A DNA stretch of 64,000 nt from an uncultured Paracoccaceae bacterium (GCA_947502145.1 CANMYO010000002.1:124001-188000); one strand, 5' to 3'; shown: positions 51,251-60,933, counted from the stretch's first letter. The notes: generated by a model not told the origin, from the sequence alone. Numbers and translations: made by a program.

Positions 51251-52663
51251 ATGGACGACCTGACTTTCACCCCGCTCACCGGACGCGACCTCAAAAGCTG
51301 GGGCCACCAACCCGGACCACAATTTCCAGACCTGTTGGCGCGGGCCAACAAGATGTTGGAAGAGGGCTCAGATGTGAAAGAGATCCAAAGCGATCTGGCC
51401 TCAGAGATCCCGGTCCCACCCGAGCAGATTGAGTTGCTGCCGATTGGGGCTGTGCCATTTCATGAGAACCTGATCCCCGCGGATTCCGACGAAGAGAAAA
51501 ATCTTGAAAAAGTGCGCGAAACCATGCGCGCCGTCATGCAAACGCCAACAGTTGTGGGCGGCGCTATCATGCCGGATGCCTGCCCTGCGGGACCGATTGG
51601 AACCATTCCTGTCGGCGGTGTGGTTGCGGCAAAGAATGCCATTCATCCCGGCATGCATTCCGCTGATATCTGTTGTTCCTTGATGATGTCGGACCTCGGC
51701 GATGCCGATCCTGCCATGGTGATGGATGCCGCCGCGAAAGTGACGCACTTCGGCCCGGGTGGCCGTCCACAAGGGCAGCGTTTCACAGTGTCGCTCGACT
51801 TGCTGGATGCATTTCGAGGCAATCCATTCTTGAACTACGCAAAGACTGTCCGTGCAGCGCAAGAACATATGGGGACACAAGGTGACGGCAATCATTTCTT
51901 GTTCGTCGGCAGGTCACGTGCGACCGGCAACACGACCTTGATCACACATCATGGGTCGCGCGGACCGGGGGCGAAGCTCTACAAGGCGGGTATGACGGTT
52001 GCGGAGAAATATCGCCGCCGTCACTCACCCAAGACCCTGAAACAGAACGCATGGATTCCCGCAGAAAGCGATGACGGGCGTGCCTATTGGGATGCCTTGC
52101 AGATTATTCGCAAGTGGACAAAGGCCAACCATAACTCAATCCATCAGGCAACGGTGGAAGCGGCAAAGATCTCTGCCGGAGAAAGGTTCTGGAATGAGCA
52201 TAACTTCGTCTTTCGGCGTGGAGATGTGTATCTTCACGGCAAAGGCGCAACTCCCGGTTGGTCTGGCTTTGCTCCTGATGCGGACACAAACGGCCGCACG
52301 ATCATTCCACTTAACATGGCGGAACCTGTCTTGATCGTGCGCGGCACAGATGCACCGCAGGCGCTTGGGTTCAGCCCACACGGCGCGGGTCGCAACTGGT
52401 CGCGGACGGAGCATATGCGCAGACTTGGTACAAGAACTGCTGAACAGGCGTTGATCGAGGAGACCGCAGGTCTGGATGTGCGCTTCTACGCAGGCAAAGT
52501 CGATGCGTCAGAATTGCCGTCCAGCTATAAGCCAGCCGCCGCCGTTGCAGCACAAATCGAGTCTTTTGAGTTGGCAGAGATTGTCGACTGGATCGATCCG
52601 TTTGGGTGCATAATGGCGGGCGACATGCCGCGCTTTATCAGGCGCCCCAAGGGACGCCGCTAG
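51251..52663 (+). CDS. rtcB: RNA-splicing/repair ligase RtcB
   Basis: 470-residue RtcB-family ligase, which joins 2',3'-cyclic phosphate or 3'-phosphate RNA ends to 5'-OH ends using GTP and Mn(II). Seen here: HSADICCSLM (metal-binding Asp and Cys), GTQGDGNHFLF (metal-binding Asn and His), HHGSRGPGAKLY, NHNSIHQ, SPHGAGRNWSRT (the His that becomes guanylylated), and the C-terminal SSYKPAAAV and IVDWIDPFG. It is longer than the 408-residue Escherichia coli enzyme. No rtcA (RNA cyclase) gene is adjacent. The gene is divergent from rtcR, and a hairpin follows at 52669. Confidence 0.93.
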   Translation: MDDLTFTPLTGRDLKSWGHQPGPQFPDLLARANKMLEEGSDVKEIQSDLASEIPVPPEQIELLPIGAVPFHENLIPADSDEEKNLEKVRETMRAVMQTPTVVGGAIMPDACPAGPIGTIPVGGVVAAKNAIHPGMHSADICCSLMMSDLGDADPAMVMDAAAKVTHFGPGGRPQGQRFTVSLDLLDAFRGNPFLNYAKTVRAAQEHMGTQGDGNHFLFVGRSRATGNTTLITHHGSRGPGAKLYKAGMTVAEKYRRRHSPKTLKQNAWIPAESDDGRAYWDALQIIRKWTKANHNSIHQATVEAAKISAGERFWNEHNFVFRRGDVYLHGKGATPGWSGFAPDADTNGRTIIPLNMAEPVLIVRGTDAPQALGFSPHGAGRNWSRTEHMRRLGTRTAEQALIEETAGLDVRFYAGKVDASELPSSYKPAAAVAAQIESFELAEIVDWIDPFGCIMAGDMPRFIRRPKGRR

Positions 52664-52668
52664 AAAAC

Positions 52669-52702
52669 GCTATAGGCCTGGTCAGCAAGCCAGGGCTATA
52701 GC
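52669..52702 (+). terminator. Hairpin after rtcB
   Basis: 13-bp stem GCTATAGGCCTGG / CCAGGGCTATAGC with one mismatch and an 8-nt loop (52682-52689), 6 bp after the stop. There is no T run, so it may be a Rho-assisted or bidirectional terminator. Confidence 0.6.
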
Positions 52703-53066
52703 ATCGGTGCGGCTTTGCTCACAAAGTCTGCAAAAACCCCTGAAAAGGCATCTTGCGAACTTCCGCTTTGGGGCAGCCAGAGCGTATCGACACGTCGTCG
52801 CTTCAATGTCGGCTGTGGGCCGTGGTAGCAACGTTTGACAGACAATTTTTGGTTTCGTCGACCACTGCGCTGTGACGACAGCTTCGCCAGACCGGACTTT
52901 CGCCGCTGGTGTACGGTCACTTTATCCTCGAACTCCGGGGCGCAGGACAAACCTTTTGACCCTCTACCCAGTTAAGAGACCATTTGACAACGCCAGCGCG
53001 CGGTCCATGCGGTCGTCGTCGGGTTTTGTTGCAAGACCGAGATCAAGGTCATCTCTGAACCTGATA
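52703..53066. other. Gene-poor gap with recurring motif copies
   Basis: No supported gene. It contains TTGCGAACTTCCGCTTTG (52753-52770) and, on the opposite strand, GCGGCGAAAGTCCG (52893-52906), both related to the motif at 48319. An 84-codon minus-strand frame here has no recognisable content. Confidence 0.4.
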
Positions 53067-53978
53067 TCAGAAAATGGACCAGCCCGTGCCTTGGCTCAGT
53101 AGGGCGGCGGCGCGGGTGCCTGCTTTGGAGTTGCCGTAGTCATTCAAACCCGGAGACCAGATAGCGACAGATGCCACGTTCGGCGCGATAATCAAGAGGC
53201 CGCCACCAACACCGCTTTTTCCGGGCAAACCAACTTCAAAGGCGAAGTCACCGGACCCGTCGTAGTGGCCGCAGGTCATCATCAGGGCATTCACGCGTCT
53301 GGCGTGGTGGCTGGATATGACCCGTGGCGCGCCATCAAGCCCCGCCAATATTCGGCCTGCTTTCGCCAGTTGAATGGTTGTCATTTCAATGGCGCATTGG
53401 TGGAAATATGTCCCCAGTGTCAACTCTGGTGGATTCAAGAGATTGTCGTAGGAAATCAGATAATGCGCCAGCGCCCTGTTGCGGGACCCGGTGACCTCTT
53501 CCGACTTCGCCACATCACTGTTGATATGAATGTCATCGGATTCCGACATGGCCCGCACAAGCCCGAGGATCTCAGCCAGCGCGAATTTCGGCTCGCGCCC
53601 TGAAAGAAGCGCATCTGTCGTGACGAGCGCGCCAGCGTTCACAAACGGGTTGCGTGGGTGGCCCTTTTCACTTTCCAACAGCACGATTGAATCGAAGGAC
53701 GTTCCAGACGGTTCGCGCCCAACGCGCGACCAAAGCTGGTCTCCGATCCGCCCCAATGTGGCGATCAGCGCAAAGACCTTTGAAACGCTTTGGATCGAAA
53801 ACGACTTCTCGGCAAGGCCCGCCGAATAGGTCTGACCATCGGCTGTGCAAACGCTGATTGCGAATTGTGCGGGATCAACGCTGGCAAGTTCTGGAATGTA
53901 TTGGGCCGGCTGACCCCAATCCGCTTCGCGATAGATCTGGTCGCTTATCCGCAGCAACATGTCTTGCAGGTCATGCAT
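53067..53978 (-). CDS. glsA: Glutaminase A
   Basis: 303-residue serine-dependent glutaminase that hydrolyses glutamine to glutamate and ammonia. The catalytic Ser-x-x-Lys is in SIQSVSKVFALI near residue 65, followed by EPSGTSFDSI, RNPFVNAGAL and the C-terminal KSGVGGGLLI, all strong family signatures. Normal length with no extra domains. It lies 58 bp downstream of the LysR gene on the same strand, so the two may be cotranscribed. Confidence 0.95.
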   Translation of the reverse strand: MHDLQDMLLRISDQIYREADWGQPAQYIPELASVDPAQFAISVCTADGQTYSAGLAEKSFSIQSVSKVFALIATLGRIGDQLWSRVGREPSGTSFDSIVLLESEKGHPRNPFVNAGALVTTDALLSGREPKFALAEILGLVRAMSESDDIHINSDVAKSEEVTGSRNRALAHYLISYDNLLNPPELTLGTYFHQCAIEMTTIQLAKAGRILAGLDGAPRVISSHHARRVNALMMTCGHYDGSGDFAFEVGLPGKSGVGGGLLIIAPNVASVAIWSPGLNDYGNSKAGTRAAALLSQGTGWSIF

Positions 53979-54036
53979 CTGCCATTCCCTTGTTTTCGCG
54001 GCTTGCCGGTTCGTGGCACAGGTGGGGTCGATCGGT

Positions 54037-54975
54037 TCATGGATATTCGAAGCTGCTTACAAAGATGGGCAAATCGTGGAGGGCTGCAAAAGATGCTGTG
54101 GCTTTGCGAAAGGCTCGCTTGAGGTCAAGATACATTGACACATTGACGTTTTCGGTCGGCATCGCGAATGCCAGTTCAAACGTCACCCTTGGTTCATACC
54201 GGCGCGAGACGACGCCATGCGGCTTAAAGAGAGGCAATGAGAACGGTTCTGCGATGTTGACGTTGCGCTTGTTCGCCAGCAAGGCATAACGCATCACCGA
54301 TGATTGGCACCAGATCCGCTTTGAGATCGTGCCTGACGCTTCTCCAATCAAGCGGTTCTCGTCATCGTTCGGCAACAACATCGTTTCGCTTTCAAAGCCA
54401 AGGTGGCTATGTCCGCTTAGGTCTGTGTTCCTGATCACTTTGTGGTTGGCCAGGGCATGATCCCTGTGCACTGCGAACACATATTCGGCTGTGACAAAAG
54501 GCTCGGATTGGACCCCCTCAAGCTGGCCCATCTTGTGCGTCACAGCAAAATCGAGCTTGTTCTCGCTAAGGGCCTGAACAGTTTCGATTGCATGCTGGTC
54601 ATAAATATCGACAAAAGCGTTTGGATAACTTTTGTGGAAGGCTTCCAGAACTGCAGGCAAGACCGCCGCACCGACGGTTGGCAAACAGGCTAAACGCACG
54701 CGATCTTCGATGCCTTCGCGGATCTCTGCGGCGGCCCTTTGGAGCGACTCGGCGCTATCGTAAACACCTTCGGCGATCTTGAAAAACGCCATGCCTTGCG
54801 TTGTCGGCCGCACACCTCGACCCACGCGTGCAAAAAGTTCAAATCCGACATTCCGCGAAAGTTCGGTGACAAGTCGACTGACACCGGATTGAGTTAGACC
54901 CATATGCTCTGCCGCGGCGGCCAGTGTCCCGGTTCGCACGACGAGAAGAAATGCCTGAAGCTGTCGAAATGTCAT
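54037..54975 (-). CDS. LysR-family transcriptional regulator (divergent from opp operon)
   Basis: 312-residue LysR-type regulator with the N-terminal helix-turn-helix in LAAAAEHMGLTQSGVSRLVTELSRNVG (about residues 18-44) and an effector-binding domain after residue 90. It is divergent from the five-gene peptide transporter across a 417-bp gap rich in palindromes, and upstream of glsA. It is a likely regulator of the transporter and perhaps of glutaminase, which suggests control by an amino acid or peptide signal. Confidence 0.92.
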   Translation of the reverse strand: MTFRQLQAFLLVVRTGTLAAAAEHMGLTQSGVSRLVTELSRNVGFELFARVGRGVRPTTQGMAFFKIAEGVYDSAESLQRAAAEIREGIEDRVRLACLPTVGAAVLPAVLEAFHKSYPNAFVDIYDQHAIETVQALSENKLDFAVTHKMGQLEGVQSEPFVTAEYVFAVHRDHALANHKVIRNTDLSGHSHLGFESETMLLPNDDENRLIGEASGTISKRIWCQSSVMRYALLANKRNVNIAEPFSLPLFKPHGVVSRRYEPRVTFELAFAMPTENVNVSMYLDLKRAFRKATASFAALHDLPIFVSSFEYP

Positions 54976-55196
54976 AAATCAGGTCCCGCCACGATAGGGT
55001 GGCCTTGGATTGCCCATCCCGGCTGAATCAATTTCCCGCCAAGATTTTTGCGAGTCGGACGAGCAAACAATCTTCCACTACAGGATGCCAGATTAGGGTT
55101 GGCCAAAGGAATTCACAAGCCGGTTGCCTTCTGACGGCGGCCGCTTTGTTAAGAATGATTAACTGAAACGAGGTGGGCAAGGCATTCAAGTTAATG
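54976..55196. other. Upstream part of the LysR-opp intergenic gap
   Basis: No gene is seen. It is the LysR-proximal half of a 417-bp divergent promoter region, AT-richer than its neighbours. I see no clear promoter boxes in it. Confidence 0.4.
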
Positions 55197-55262
55197 AACA
55201 ATATCGGTATTGTTGACCTTAGGTCATGCCACTTGATGATTTAGCAGAAATCGTTCGCGAAC
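55197..55262. promoter_or_regulatory. Cluster of three palindromes in the LysR-opp gap
   Basis: AACAATA-TCGG-TATTGTT (55197-55214), TGACC-TTA-GGTCA (55214-55226) and GTTCGCGAAC (55253-55262) are all perfect inverted repeats. They lie 130-200 bp before the oppA start in the region between a LysR gene and its presumed target. Confidence 0.5.
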
Positions 55263-55392
55263 TTATTTGCTATCAGTCCGGCAACAACAAACAAAAAAAG
55301 CAAACGCCACGGTTCAAGGCTCGATCAGACAATCGGGTCAATGCATCTCTATGACCAAAGTGGTGGCTGACCAAATCACTAGGGGAGTTAAA

Positions 55393-57015
55393 ATGATCTC
55401 GATCCGAACACTGACATCCACCACCATTTTGGGCCTGATGCTTTCGGCGTCACCGCTGGCCGCAGAAACCCACCCGGTCACCAACGAAGCGCTCGCTGAT
55501 GAGCAGGTCTTTGTCTACAGGGTCGGTGACGAATTCGCCTCGATCGATCCGCAATTGTCCGAAGACGTTCAGGGCGGAGAGTTCATCCGGGACCTGTTTG
55601 AAGGGCTCATGAACCAAGACGCTGATGGCAATCTTGTGCCCGGCGTCGCAACGCATTTTGAGGCCAACGCAGACAACACCGTTTACACATTCCACCTGCG
55701 CGACAACGCAAAGTGGTCTGATGGCAAACCGGTTACCGCCGCTGATTTCGAATACGCGTGGAAGCGCCTTGCAGACCCTGAAACCGCATCGCCCTATTCG
55801 TGGTTCGCAGAGGAAATGGGCATCGTAAACATCTCTGAGGTTATGGCAGGGGACCTCGACCCATCGGAGCTTGGCGTCAAAGCGCTGGACGATCATACCT
55901 TAGAGGTGCGTCTCGAAAACAGCATGGGGCATTTCCCACTCATGACGACGAGCGAACCGACTTTCCCATCGCCACGTTGGGCTGTGGAAGCGCATGGGGA
56001 CGACTGGACAAAACCTGAAAATATCGTGTCCAACGGCGCATACATCCTGACAGAGCGCGTCCCGCAGGAACGATCTGTTCGCGAACGCAATCCGCTTTAT
56101 TGGGACAACCAGAACACCATCCTTGAACGGGTCGAGGCTTTGGTCATCAGTGACGAAAGCGCCGCGCTGACCCGCTATCTGGCTGATGAATTGCACCGCA
56201 CCGAAGTTCCAACCGGTCAGTTTGGCGCCCTGAGCGAAAAGCACCCAGAAGAGGCGGTCACATTCCCACGTCTGTGCTCCTACTACTACTTCATCAACAT
56301 GACCGAGAATACACATCCTGCATTGCTGGACCCCCGTGTCCGTGAGGCGCTCTATCTGGCCATTGACCGTGACGTCATCACAAATGCGATCCTGCAAGGT
56401 GGTGAGTTCCCGGCGTATTCCTTTACGCCAGAAGCCACCGCAAACTTTGTCAGCCCAGCCAACCCGGCAAAGGAGATGACGCAAGCAGAGCGTGACGAAC
56501 GTGCTGCAGCACTGCTGGCAGAGGCGGGTTTTGACGGCAGCGAGATTGAACTTGATCTGCTTTATAACACCAGCGAATCCCACAAGAAGATTGCGATCAT
56601 CGTGTCCCAGATGTGGAAGCAAAAGCTTGGCGTTGAAACGGTTTTGCAGAACATGGAATGGAAGACATTCCTTGAAGCGCGGTCCAATCAGGAATTCGAC
56701 ATCGGCCGCGCAGGTTGGTGTGGTCCTTACAACCTGGCGTCTTCCTTCCTTGACCTAATGAGCAGCACCCATGCCTACAATGATGCAGGCTTTGCCAATG
56801 CCGAAGTTGATCGGCTGCTGGACGAAGCCAAGGTCAGTGCCGACCCTTCCGCAAATTTCACGCGGATCGAGGAAATCTTGACGACAGAATACCCGATCAT
56901 CCCGATCTACCACTACGCGGGCGTCTATATGATGGACGAAACGCTGCGGAACTGGCCGGTCAACAACGTTGAGCAAAAATGGTATTCCCGCGCGCTTTAC
57001 TTCGCCGCTGAATAA
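55393..57015 (+). CDS. oppA: Oligopeptide ABC transporter substrate-binding protein (OppA-like)
   Basis: 540-residue periplasmic binding protein. The ATG at 55393 has an AGGGGAG site and gives the signal peptide MISIRTLTSTTILGLMLSA with cleavage near PLAAET; the frame from 55267 is unlikely. The mature chain shows OppA features: IDPQLSEDVQGGEFIRDLFEGLMN, then FHLRDNAKWSDGKPVTAADFEYAWKR near residues 100-130. It is closer to OppA/MppA than to DppA, so oligopeptides (perhaps murein peptides) are the likely ligands. First gene of a complete opp operon. Confidence 0.93.
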   Translation: MISIRTLTSTTILGLMLSASPLAAETHPVTNEALADEQVFVYRVGDEFASIDPQLSEDVQGGEFIRDLFEGLMNQDADGNLVPGVATHFEANADNTVYTFHLRDNAKWSDGKPVTAADFEYAWKRLADPETASPYSWFAEEMGIVNISEVMAGDLDPSELGVKALDDHTLEVRLENSMGHFPLMTTSEPTFPSPRWAVEAHGDDWTKPENIVSNGAYILTERVPQERSVRERNPLYWDNQNTILERVEALVISDESAALTRYLADELHRTEVPTGQFGALSEKHPEEAVTFPRLCSYYYFINMTENTHPALLDPRVREALYLAIDRDVITNAILQGGEFPAYSFTPEATANFVSPANPAKEMTQAERDERAAALLAEAGFDGSEIELDLLYNTSESHKKIAIIVSQMWKQKLGVETVLQNMEWKTFLEARSNQEFDIGRAGWCGPYNLASSFLDLMSSTHAYNDAGFANAEVDRLLDEAKVSADPSANFTRIEEILTTEYPIIPIYHYAGVYMMDETLRNWPVNNVEQKWYSRALYFAAE

Positions 57016-57023
57016 CCAACGAA

Positions 57024-57055
57024 GGACCGCGCCCGGCATCAATCGGGTGCGGTCC
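57024..57055 (+). terminator. Intergenic hairpin between oppA and oppB
   Basis: 12-bp stem GGACCGCGCCCG / CGGGTGCGGTCC with one G-U pair and an 8-nt loop, 8 bp after the oppA stop and without a T run. Such elements often reduce read-through or protect the binding-protein message, giving more binding protein than permease. Confidence 0.65.
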
Positions 57056-57103
57056 CAAGCTCCATGTCATCCCATTCTTTAATGATCGGCACGGGAGGTC
57101 ACA

Positions 57104-58027
57104 ATGACCGCGTTCATCATCAAGCGACTGCTATCCGCGATCCCGACACTTCTTATCCTTATCATTTTCTCGTTTCTTCTGATGCATTCCGCGCCAGGCG
57201 GGCCGTTTTCATCTGATAGGCCGCTGCCGCCAGAGGTTTTGGCGAATATCGAGGCGAAGTATCATCTTGACGATCCGCTGCCGTTGCAGATTTGGAACTA
57301 CGTGGTCGGCGTTGTGACCCAGTTCGATTTTGGGCCGTCGTTTCAGTACAAAGACCGCACCGTCAACGAAATCATCGGACAAGGTTTCCCCGTAACCCTG
57401 ACCTATGGCACGATTTCATTTGTCGTGGCCGTCGTCTTTGGGTGCGCTTTGGGCATGATGGCCGCGCTCAAGCAGAACACCTGGCTTGATTACCTTGCCG
57501 TCGGGATTTCAATCGGTGCGCAAGTATTGCCCAACTTTGTTATGGCCCCAATCCTTGTACTGATCTTCACACTTTGGCTGGGTTGGCTGCCCGGTGGTGG
57601 CTGGAACGGCGGCGCATGGCCATATCTGATCATGCCCGTGATTGCCCTTTCAACAAGCTTCATGGCGTCGATTGCTCGGATCATGCGGTCGTCGTTGTTG
57701 GAGGTCATGCACAGCAACTTCATCCGCACCGCCCGTGCCAAGGGTCTGTCGTCACGGGACATCCTGTTTCAGCACGCGCTGAAGCCCGCCATGCTGCCGG
57801 TGATTTCGTATCTCGGGCCGACCTTTGTCATCATGATCACCGGATCCGTTGTGATCGATCTTTACTTTACGACCGGCGGGATCGGGCAAGCCTTTGTGAA
57901 TTCTGCGCTGAACCGCGACTACTCGGTGATGATGGGCATCACGATCCTGGTCGGTTGTCTGACCATTTTCTTCAATCTGATCGTCGACATCCTCTACGCC
58001 TGGATTGATCCGAAAATCAAACTCTAA
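57104..58027 (+). CDS. oppB: Oligopeptide ABC transporter permease OppB
   Basis: 307-residue permease that starts MTAFIIKRLLSAIPTLLILI (first helix), followed by the family loop YHLDDPLPLQIWNYVVG and GDFG-equivalent QFDFGPSFQYKDRTV, then five helices. The coupling loop contains FIRTARAKGLSSRDILFQHALKPA. The start is preceded by GGGAGG. It pairs with OppC. Confidence 0.94.
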   Translation: MTAFIIKRLLSAIPTLLILIIFSFLLMHSAPGGPFSSDRPLPPEVLANIEAKYHLDDPLPLQIWNYVVGVVTQFDFGPSFQYKDRTVNEIIGQGFPVTLTYGTISFVVAVVFGCALGMMAALKQNTWLDYLAVGISIGAQVLPNFVMAPILVLIFTLWLGWLPGGGWNGGAWPYLIMPVIALSTSFMASIARIMRSSLLEVMHSNFIRTARAKGLSSRDILFQHALKPAMLPVISYLGPTFVIMITGSVVIDLYFTTGGIGQAFVNSALNRDYSVMMGITILVGCLTIFFNLIVDILYAWIDPKIKL

Positions 58028-58039
58028 GGGGGCTGCGTT

Positions 58040-58957
58040 ATGTCTGATACCACCGTTGCAGAACTTAGCCACGAAATTGAGGGCTCTGGTCAGGGGCGTT
58101 CACTGTGGCAAGATGCCCGGCGCAGATTTCTGCAAAACCGCGCCGCTGTCGTCAGCCTGATCGTTATGATCATTATTGCGTTGATCGCCATCTTCGGGCC
58201 GCTCTTTGCGGCTTGGAATAATGAGGAAGTTGACTGGAACGTTCTTGGTGACATCGCCTCAATGGGCGGGCCCTCGATCGAGAACGGCCACTACTTTGGC
58301 GTCGATGAGCTCGGTCGCGATCTGTATGCACGCGTTGTGCAGGGCACGCAGGTGTCGCTGATGGTGGGTGTCATTGGTTCATTGATCGCGGTCACGTTTG
58401 GCACGCTTTACGGGGCCACCGCCGGATATGTCGGCGGGCGCACAGACAACATCATGATGCGCCTTGTCGATATCCTGATGTCGATCCCGTATATGTTCGT
58501 CCTGATCCTGCTTCTGGTGGTCTTTGGCCGGTCCATGTGGCTTCTGTTCGTTGGTATCGGTCTGATTTCATGGCTTGAGATGTCGCGGATCGTGCGCGGA
58601 CAGACACTTGCTCTGAAATCCAAAGAATATGTTGAGGCCGCATTGGCCACAGGCGTCAAACACCGCGTTATCGTGACCCGCCATATCATCCCGAATTTGA
58701 TGGGCATCATCGTGATCTACGCGACACTTCTGGTACCGCAGATGATCCTGACCGAAAGCTTCATTTCCTTCCTTGGGCTGGGTGTGCAGGAACCCAATAC
58801 CAGCTGGGGTGCTTTGATCTCAGAAGGTGCATCGACCCTGCAATACGGCACCTATTGGCAGCTCGTCTTTCCGCTCGCGTTCTTCATCGTAACGCTTTTC
58901 TGCTTCTTTTTCATCGGTGACGGTCTGCGCGACGCGCTGGACCCAAAGGACAGGTAG
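58040..58957 (+). CDS. oppC: Oligopeptide ABC transporter permease OppC
   Basis: 305-residue permease with a cytoplasmic N-terminal extension (WQDARRRFLQNRAAVVSL), the first helix, the OppC loop FGVDELGRDLYARVVQGTQ, and five more helices. The coupling loop reads KEYVEAALATGVKHRVIVTRHIIPN. It follows oppB by 12 bp. Confidence 0.94.
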   Translation: MSDTTVAELSHEIEGSGQGRSLWQDARRRFLQNRAAVVSLIVMIIIALIAIFGPLFAAWNNEEVDWNVLGDIASMGGPSIENGHYFGVDELGRDLYARVVQGTQVSLMVGVIGSLIAVTFGTLYGATAGYVGGRTDNIMMRLVDILMSIPYMFVLILLLVVFGRSMWLLFVGIGLISWLEMSRIVRGQTLALKSKEYVEAALATGVKHRVIVTRHIIPNLMGIIVIYATLLVPQMILTESFISFLGLGVQEPNTSWGALISEGASTLQYGTYWQLVFPLAFFIVTLFCFFFIGDGLRDALDPKDR

Positions 58958-58966
58958 GGACATCTT

Positions 58967-59935
58967 ATGAGCTTGCTAGAAGTTGAAAATCTATCCGTCA
59001 CATTCACCACACCTGATGGGCATGTGCGCGCGGTACAAGACGTCAGCTTTTCATTGGGAGAGCAGAAAACGCTCGCGATTGTCGGGGAAAGTGGGTCAGG
59101 CAAAAGCCAGACAGCGTTCTCGATCATGGGTCTGCTGGCCCCGAACGGTCAGACCTCTGGTTCGATCAAATTCGACGGGACGGAAATCCTCGGGATGCCG
59201 GAAAAAGAGCTGAACGCTTATCGCGCAGCACAGATTGCGATGATCTTTCAAGATCCGATGACATCCTTGAACCCCTATTTGAGGGTGTCAAAGCAAATGG
59301 CCGAGGTGCTGATGCGTCACAATGGTATGAGCAAGACGGATGCGATCAACGACAGCATCAAAATGCTGGACGCTGTGAAAATTCCGGACCCGGCGCGCCG
59401 CGTGCATATGTATCCGCATGAATTCTCCGGCGGCATGCGGCAGCGCGTGATGATTGCGATGGCTCTGCTGTGCCACCCGCGACTTGTCATTGCTGATGAA
59501 CCGACAACGGCTTTGGATGTCACGGTTCAGGCGCAGATCATGGACCTTCTGAGCGATCTGCAAAGCGATTTCGGGATGAGTATCGTTTTGATCACCCATG
59601 ATCTGGGTGTCGTCAAAGGATCATGTGAAGAAACGCTGGTCCTTTATGGTGGCCGCGTCATGGAGACCGGTCCGACGGATCAAATGTTTGCCGAACCCGC
59701 CCATCCCTATACCCGCGGCTTGCTGAAGGCGGTTCCGCGACTTGGCTCCACGGGTGCAGAGTTGGCGACAATTCCCGGTAATCCCCCAAACATGCTGCGC
59801 CCGCCCAAGGGCTGCGCCTTTTCGCCGCGCTGCGGTTTCGCAAACGAGCAATGCAAATCCGCAAAGCCCGCATTGGAAGTCTTCGATGCCCAACGCAGCC
59901 GCGCCTGCCACCTCACACGAGAGCAAATCGCATGA
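58967..59935 (+). CDS. oppD: Oligopeptide ABC transporter ATPase OppD
   Basis: 322-residue ATPase. Walker A is GESGSGKSQ (Gln where Thr is usual, as in many OppD proteins), the signature is FSGGMRQRV and Walker B is [11 protein letters not shown]. The C-terminal oligo_HPY region contains [15 protein letters not shown], probably an Fe-S-cluster-like Cys motif of this family. It overlaps oppF by 4 bp (ATGA). Confidence 0.94.
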   Translation: MSLLEVENLSVTFTTPDGHVRAVQDVSFSLGEQKTLAIVGESGSGKSQTAFSIMGLLAPNGQTSGSIKFDGTEILGMPEKELNAYRAAQIAMIFQDPMTSLNPYLRVSKQMAEVLMRHNGMSKTDAINDSIKMLDAVKIPDPARRVHMYPHEFSGGMRQRVMIAMALLCHPRLVIADEPTTALDVTVQAQIMDLLSDLQSDFGMSIVLITHDLGVVKGSCEETLVLYGGRVMETGPTDQMFAEPAHPYTRGLLKAVPRLGSTGAELATIPGNPPNMLRPPKGCAFSPRCGFANEQCKSAKPALEVFDAQRSRACHLTREQIA

Positions 59936-60933
59936 CCACGCAAGAAACCGTCCTTTCCGTGAATGACGTCAAAGTCTATTTCAAGATTGGCTCAACAGGG
60001 CTTTTGGGGAGGCGCGAGCAGCGCTACGTCAAGGCCGTTGACGGTATCAGCTTTGACATCAAGCGTGGCGAAACGCTGGGCATCGTGGGTGAAAGCGGCT
60101 GTGGCAAATCTACGCTGGCCCGTGCTGTGATCCGCATGGTTCCCGCCCATGCCGGGCGCGTCCTTTGGATGGGTGAAGACCTGCTGGAACTCGACAGTGA
60201 AGCCATGCGCGACAAGCGCAAAGATCTTCAAATGATCTTTCAGGATCCCCTGGCGTCGCTCAACCCCAGAATGACATTGGGTCAGATTATCGCAGAACCC
60301 CTCAAGACCCATTTCCCGCAAATGCCAAAATCCGAGATGCGCGAGAAAGTCGCCGCGATGATGAAGCGGGTTGGCCTTTTGCCAAACATGATCAATCGCT
60401 ACCCGCATGAGTTTTCAGGCGGACAGTGTCAACGGATCGGGATTGCCCGCGCCCTGATCCTGGAGCCAAAGCTGATCATTTGTGATGAGCCCGTCTCGGC
60501 GCTGGATGTGTCCATTCAGGCGCAGGTGATCAATCTGCTGATGGACCTGCAAAAGGAAATGAACCTGTCCCTGATGTTTATCGCCCATGATCTAAGCGTT
60601 GTGAAACATATCTCGACGCGCGTGATGGTGCTGTATCTTGGGAACGTGGTCGAAAATGCAGACAGCGACGACATCTACGCCAACCCAACACACCCCTATA
60701 CCCGCGCATTGATCGCAGCCGTCCCCGATCTGGACAAACCTGCGCCAGCGGATCGGGCATCCTTGATGGTTGACGGCGAACTCCCGTCGCCCCTGGCCCC
60801 CCCATCAGGATGCCCGTTTCGCACAAGATGCCCATTGGTTCAGGACATCTGTGTCTCCGAAAAGCCACCGCTGACCGAAACCGCAAGAGGCCATTCTGTT
60901 GCGTGCCATTTTCCCACAGCCAGCCCGCACTAA
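59932..60933 (+). CDS. oppF: Oligopeptide ABC transporter ATPase OppF
   Basis: 333-residue ATPase starting [17 protein letters not shown] at the ATG overlapping the oppD stop. It has Walker A GESGCGKST, signature FSGGQCQRIGIARAL (Cys in place of the usual Arg after Gln) and Walker B IICDEPVSALD. The C-terminal Cys motif is GCPFRTRCPLVQDIC. Last gene of the operon; no terminator-like hairpin is apparent after it. Confidence 0.94.
   Translation: MTTQETVLSVNDVKVYFKIGSTGLLGRREQRYVKAVDGISFDIKRGETLGIVGESGCGKSTLARAVIRMVPAHAGRVLWMGEDLLELDSEAMRDKRKDLQMIFQDPLASLNPRMTLGQIIAEPLKTHFPQMPKSEMREKVAAMMKRVGLLPNMINRYPHEFSGGQCQRIGIARALILEPKLIICDEPVSALDVSIQAQVINLLMDLQKEMNLSLMFIAHDLSVVKHISTRVMVLYLGNVVENADSDDIYANPTHPYTRALIAAVPDLDKPAPADRASLMVDGELPSPLAPPSGCPFRTRCPLVQDICVSEKPPLTETARGHSVACHFPTASPH

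Noticed and set aside
51070-51432. Open frame at the start of the rtcB leader
   Set aside because: It would begin upstream of the likely transcription start, runs into rtcB in another frame, and has a non-protein-like composition.
52696-52950. Minus-strand frame of 84 codons considered as a transposase remnant
   Set aside because: No recognisable transposase motif and no terminal inverted repeats were found in the gap.
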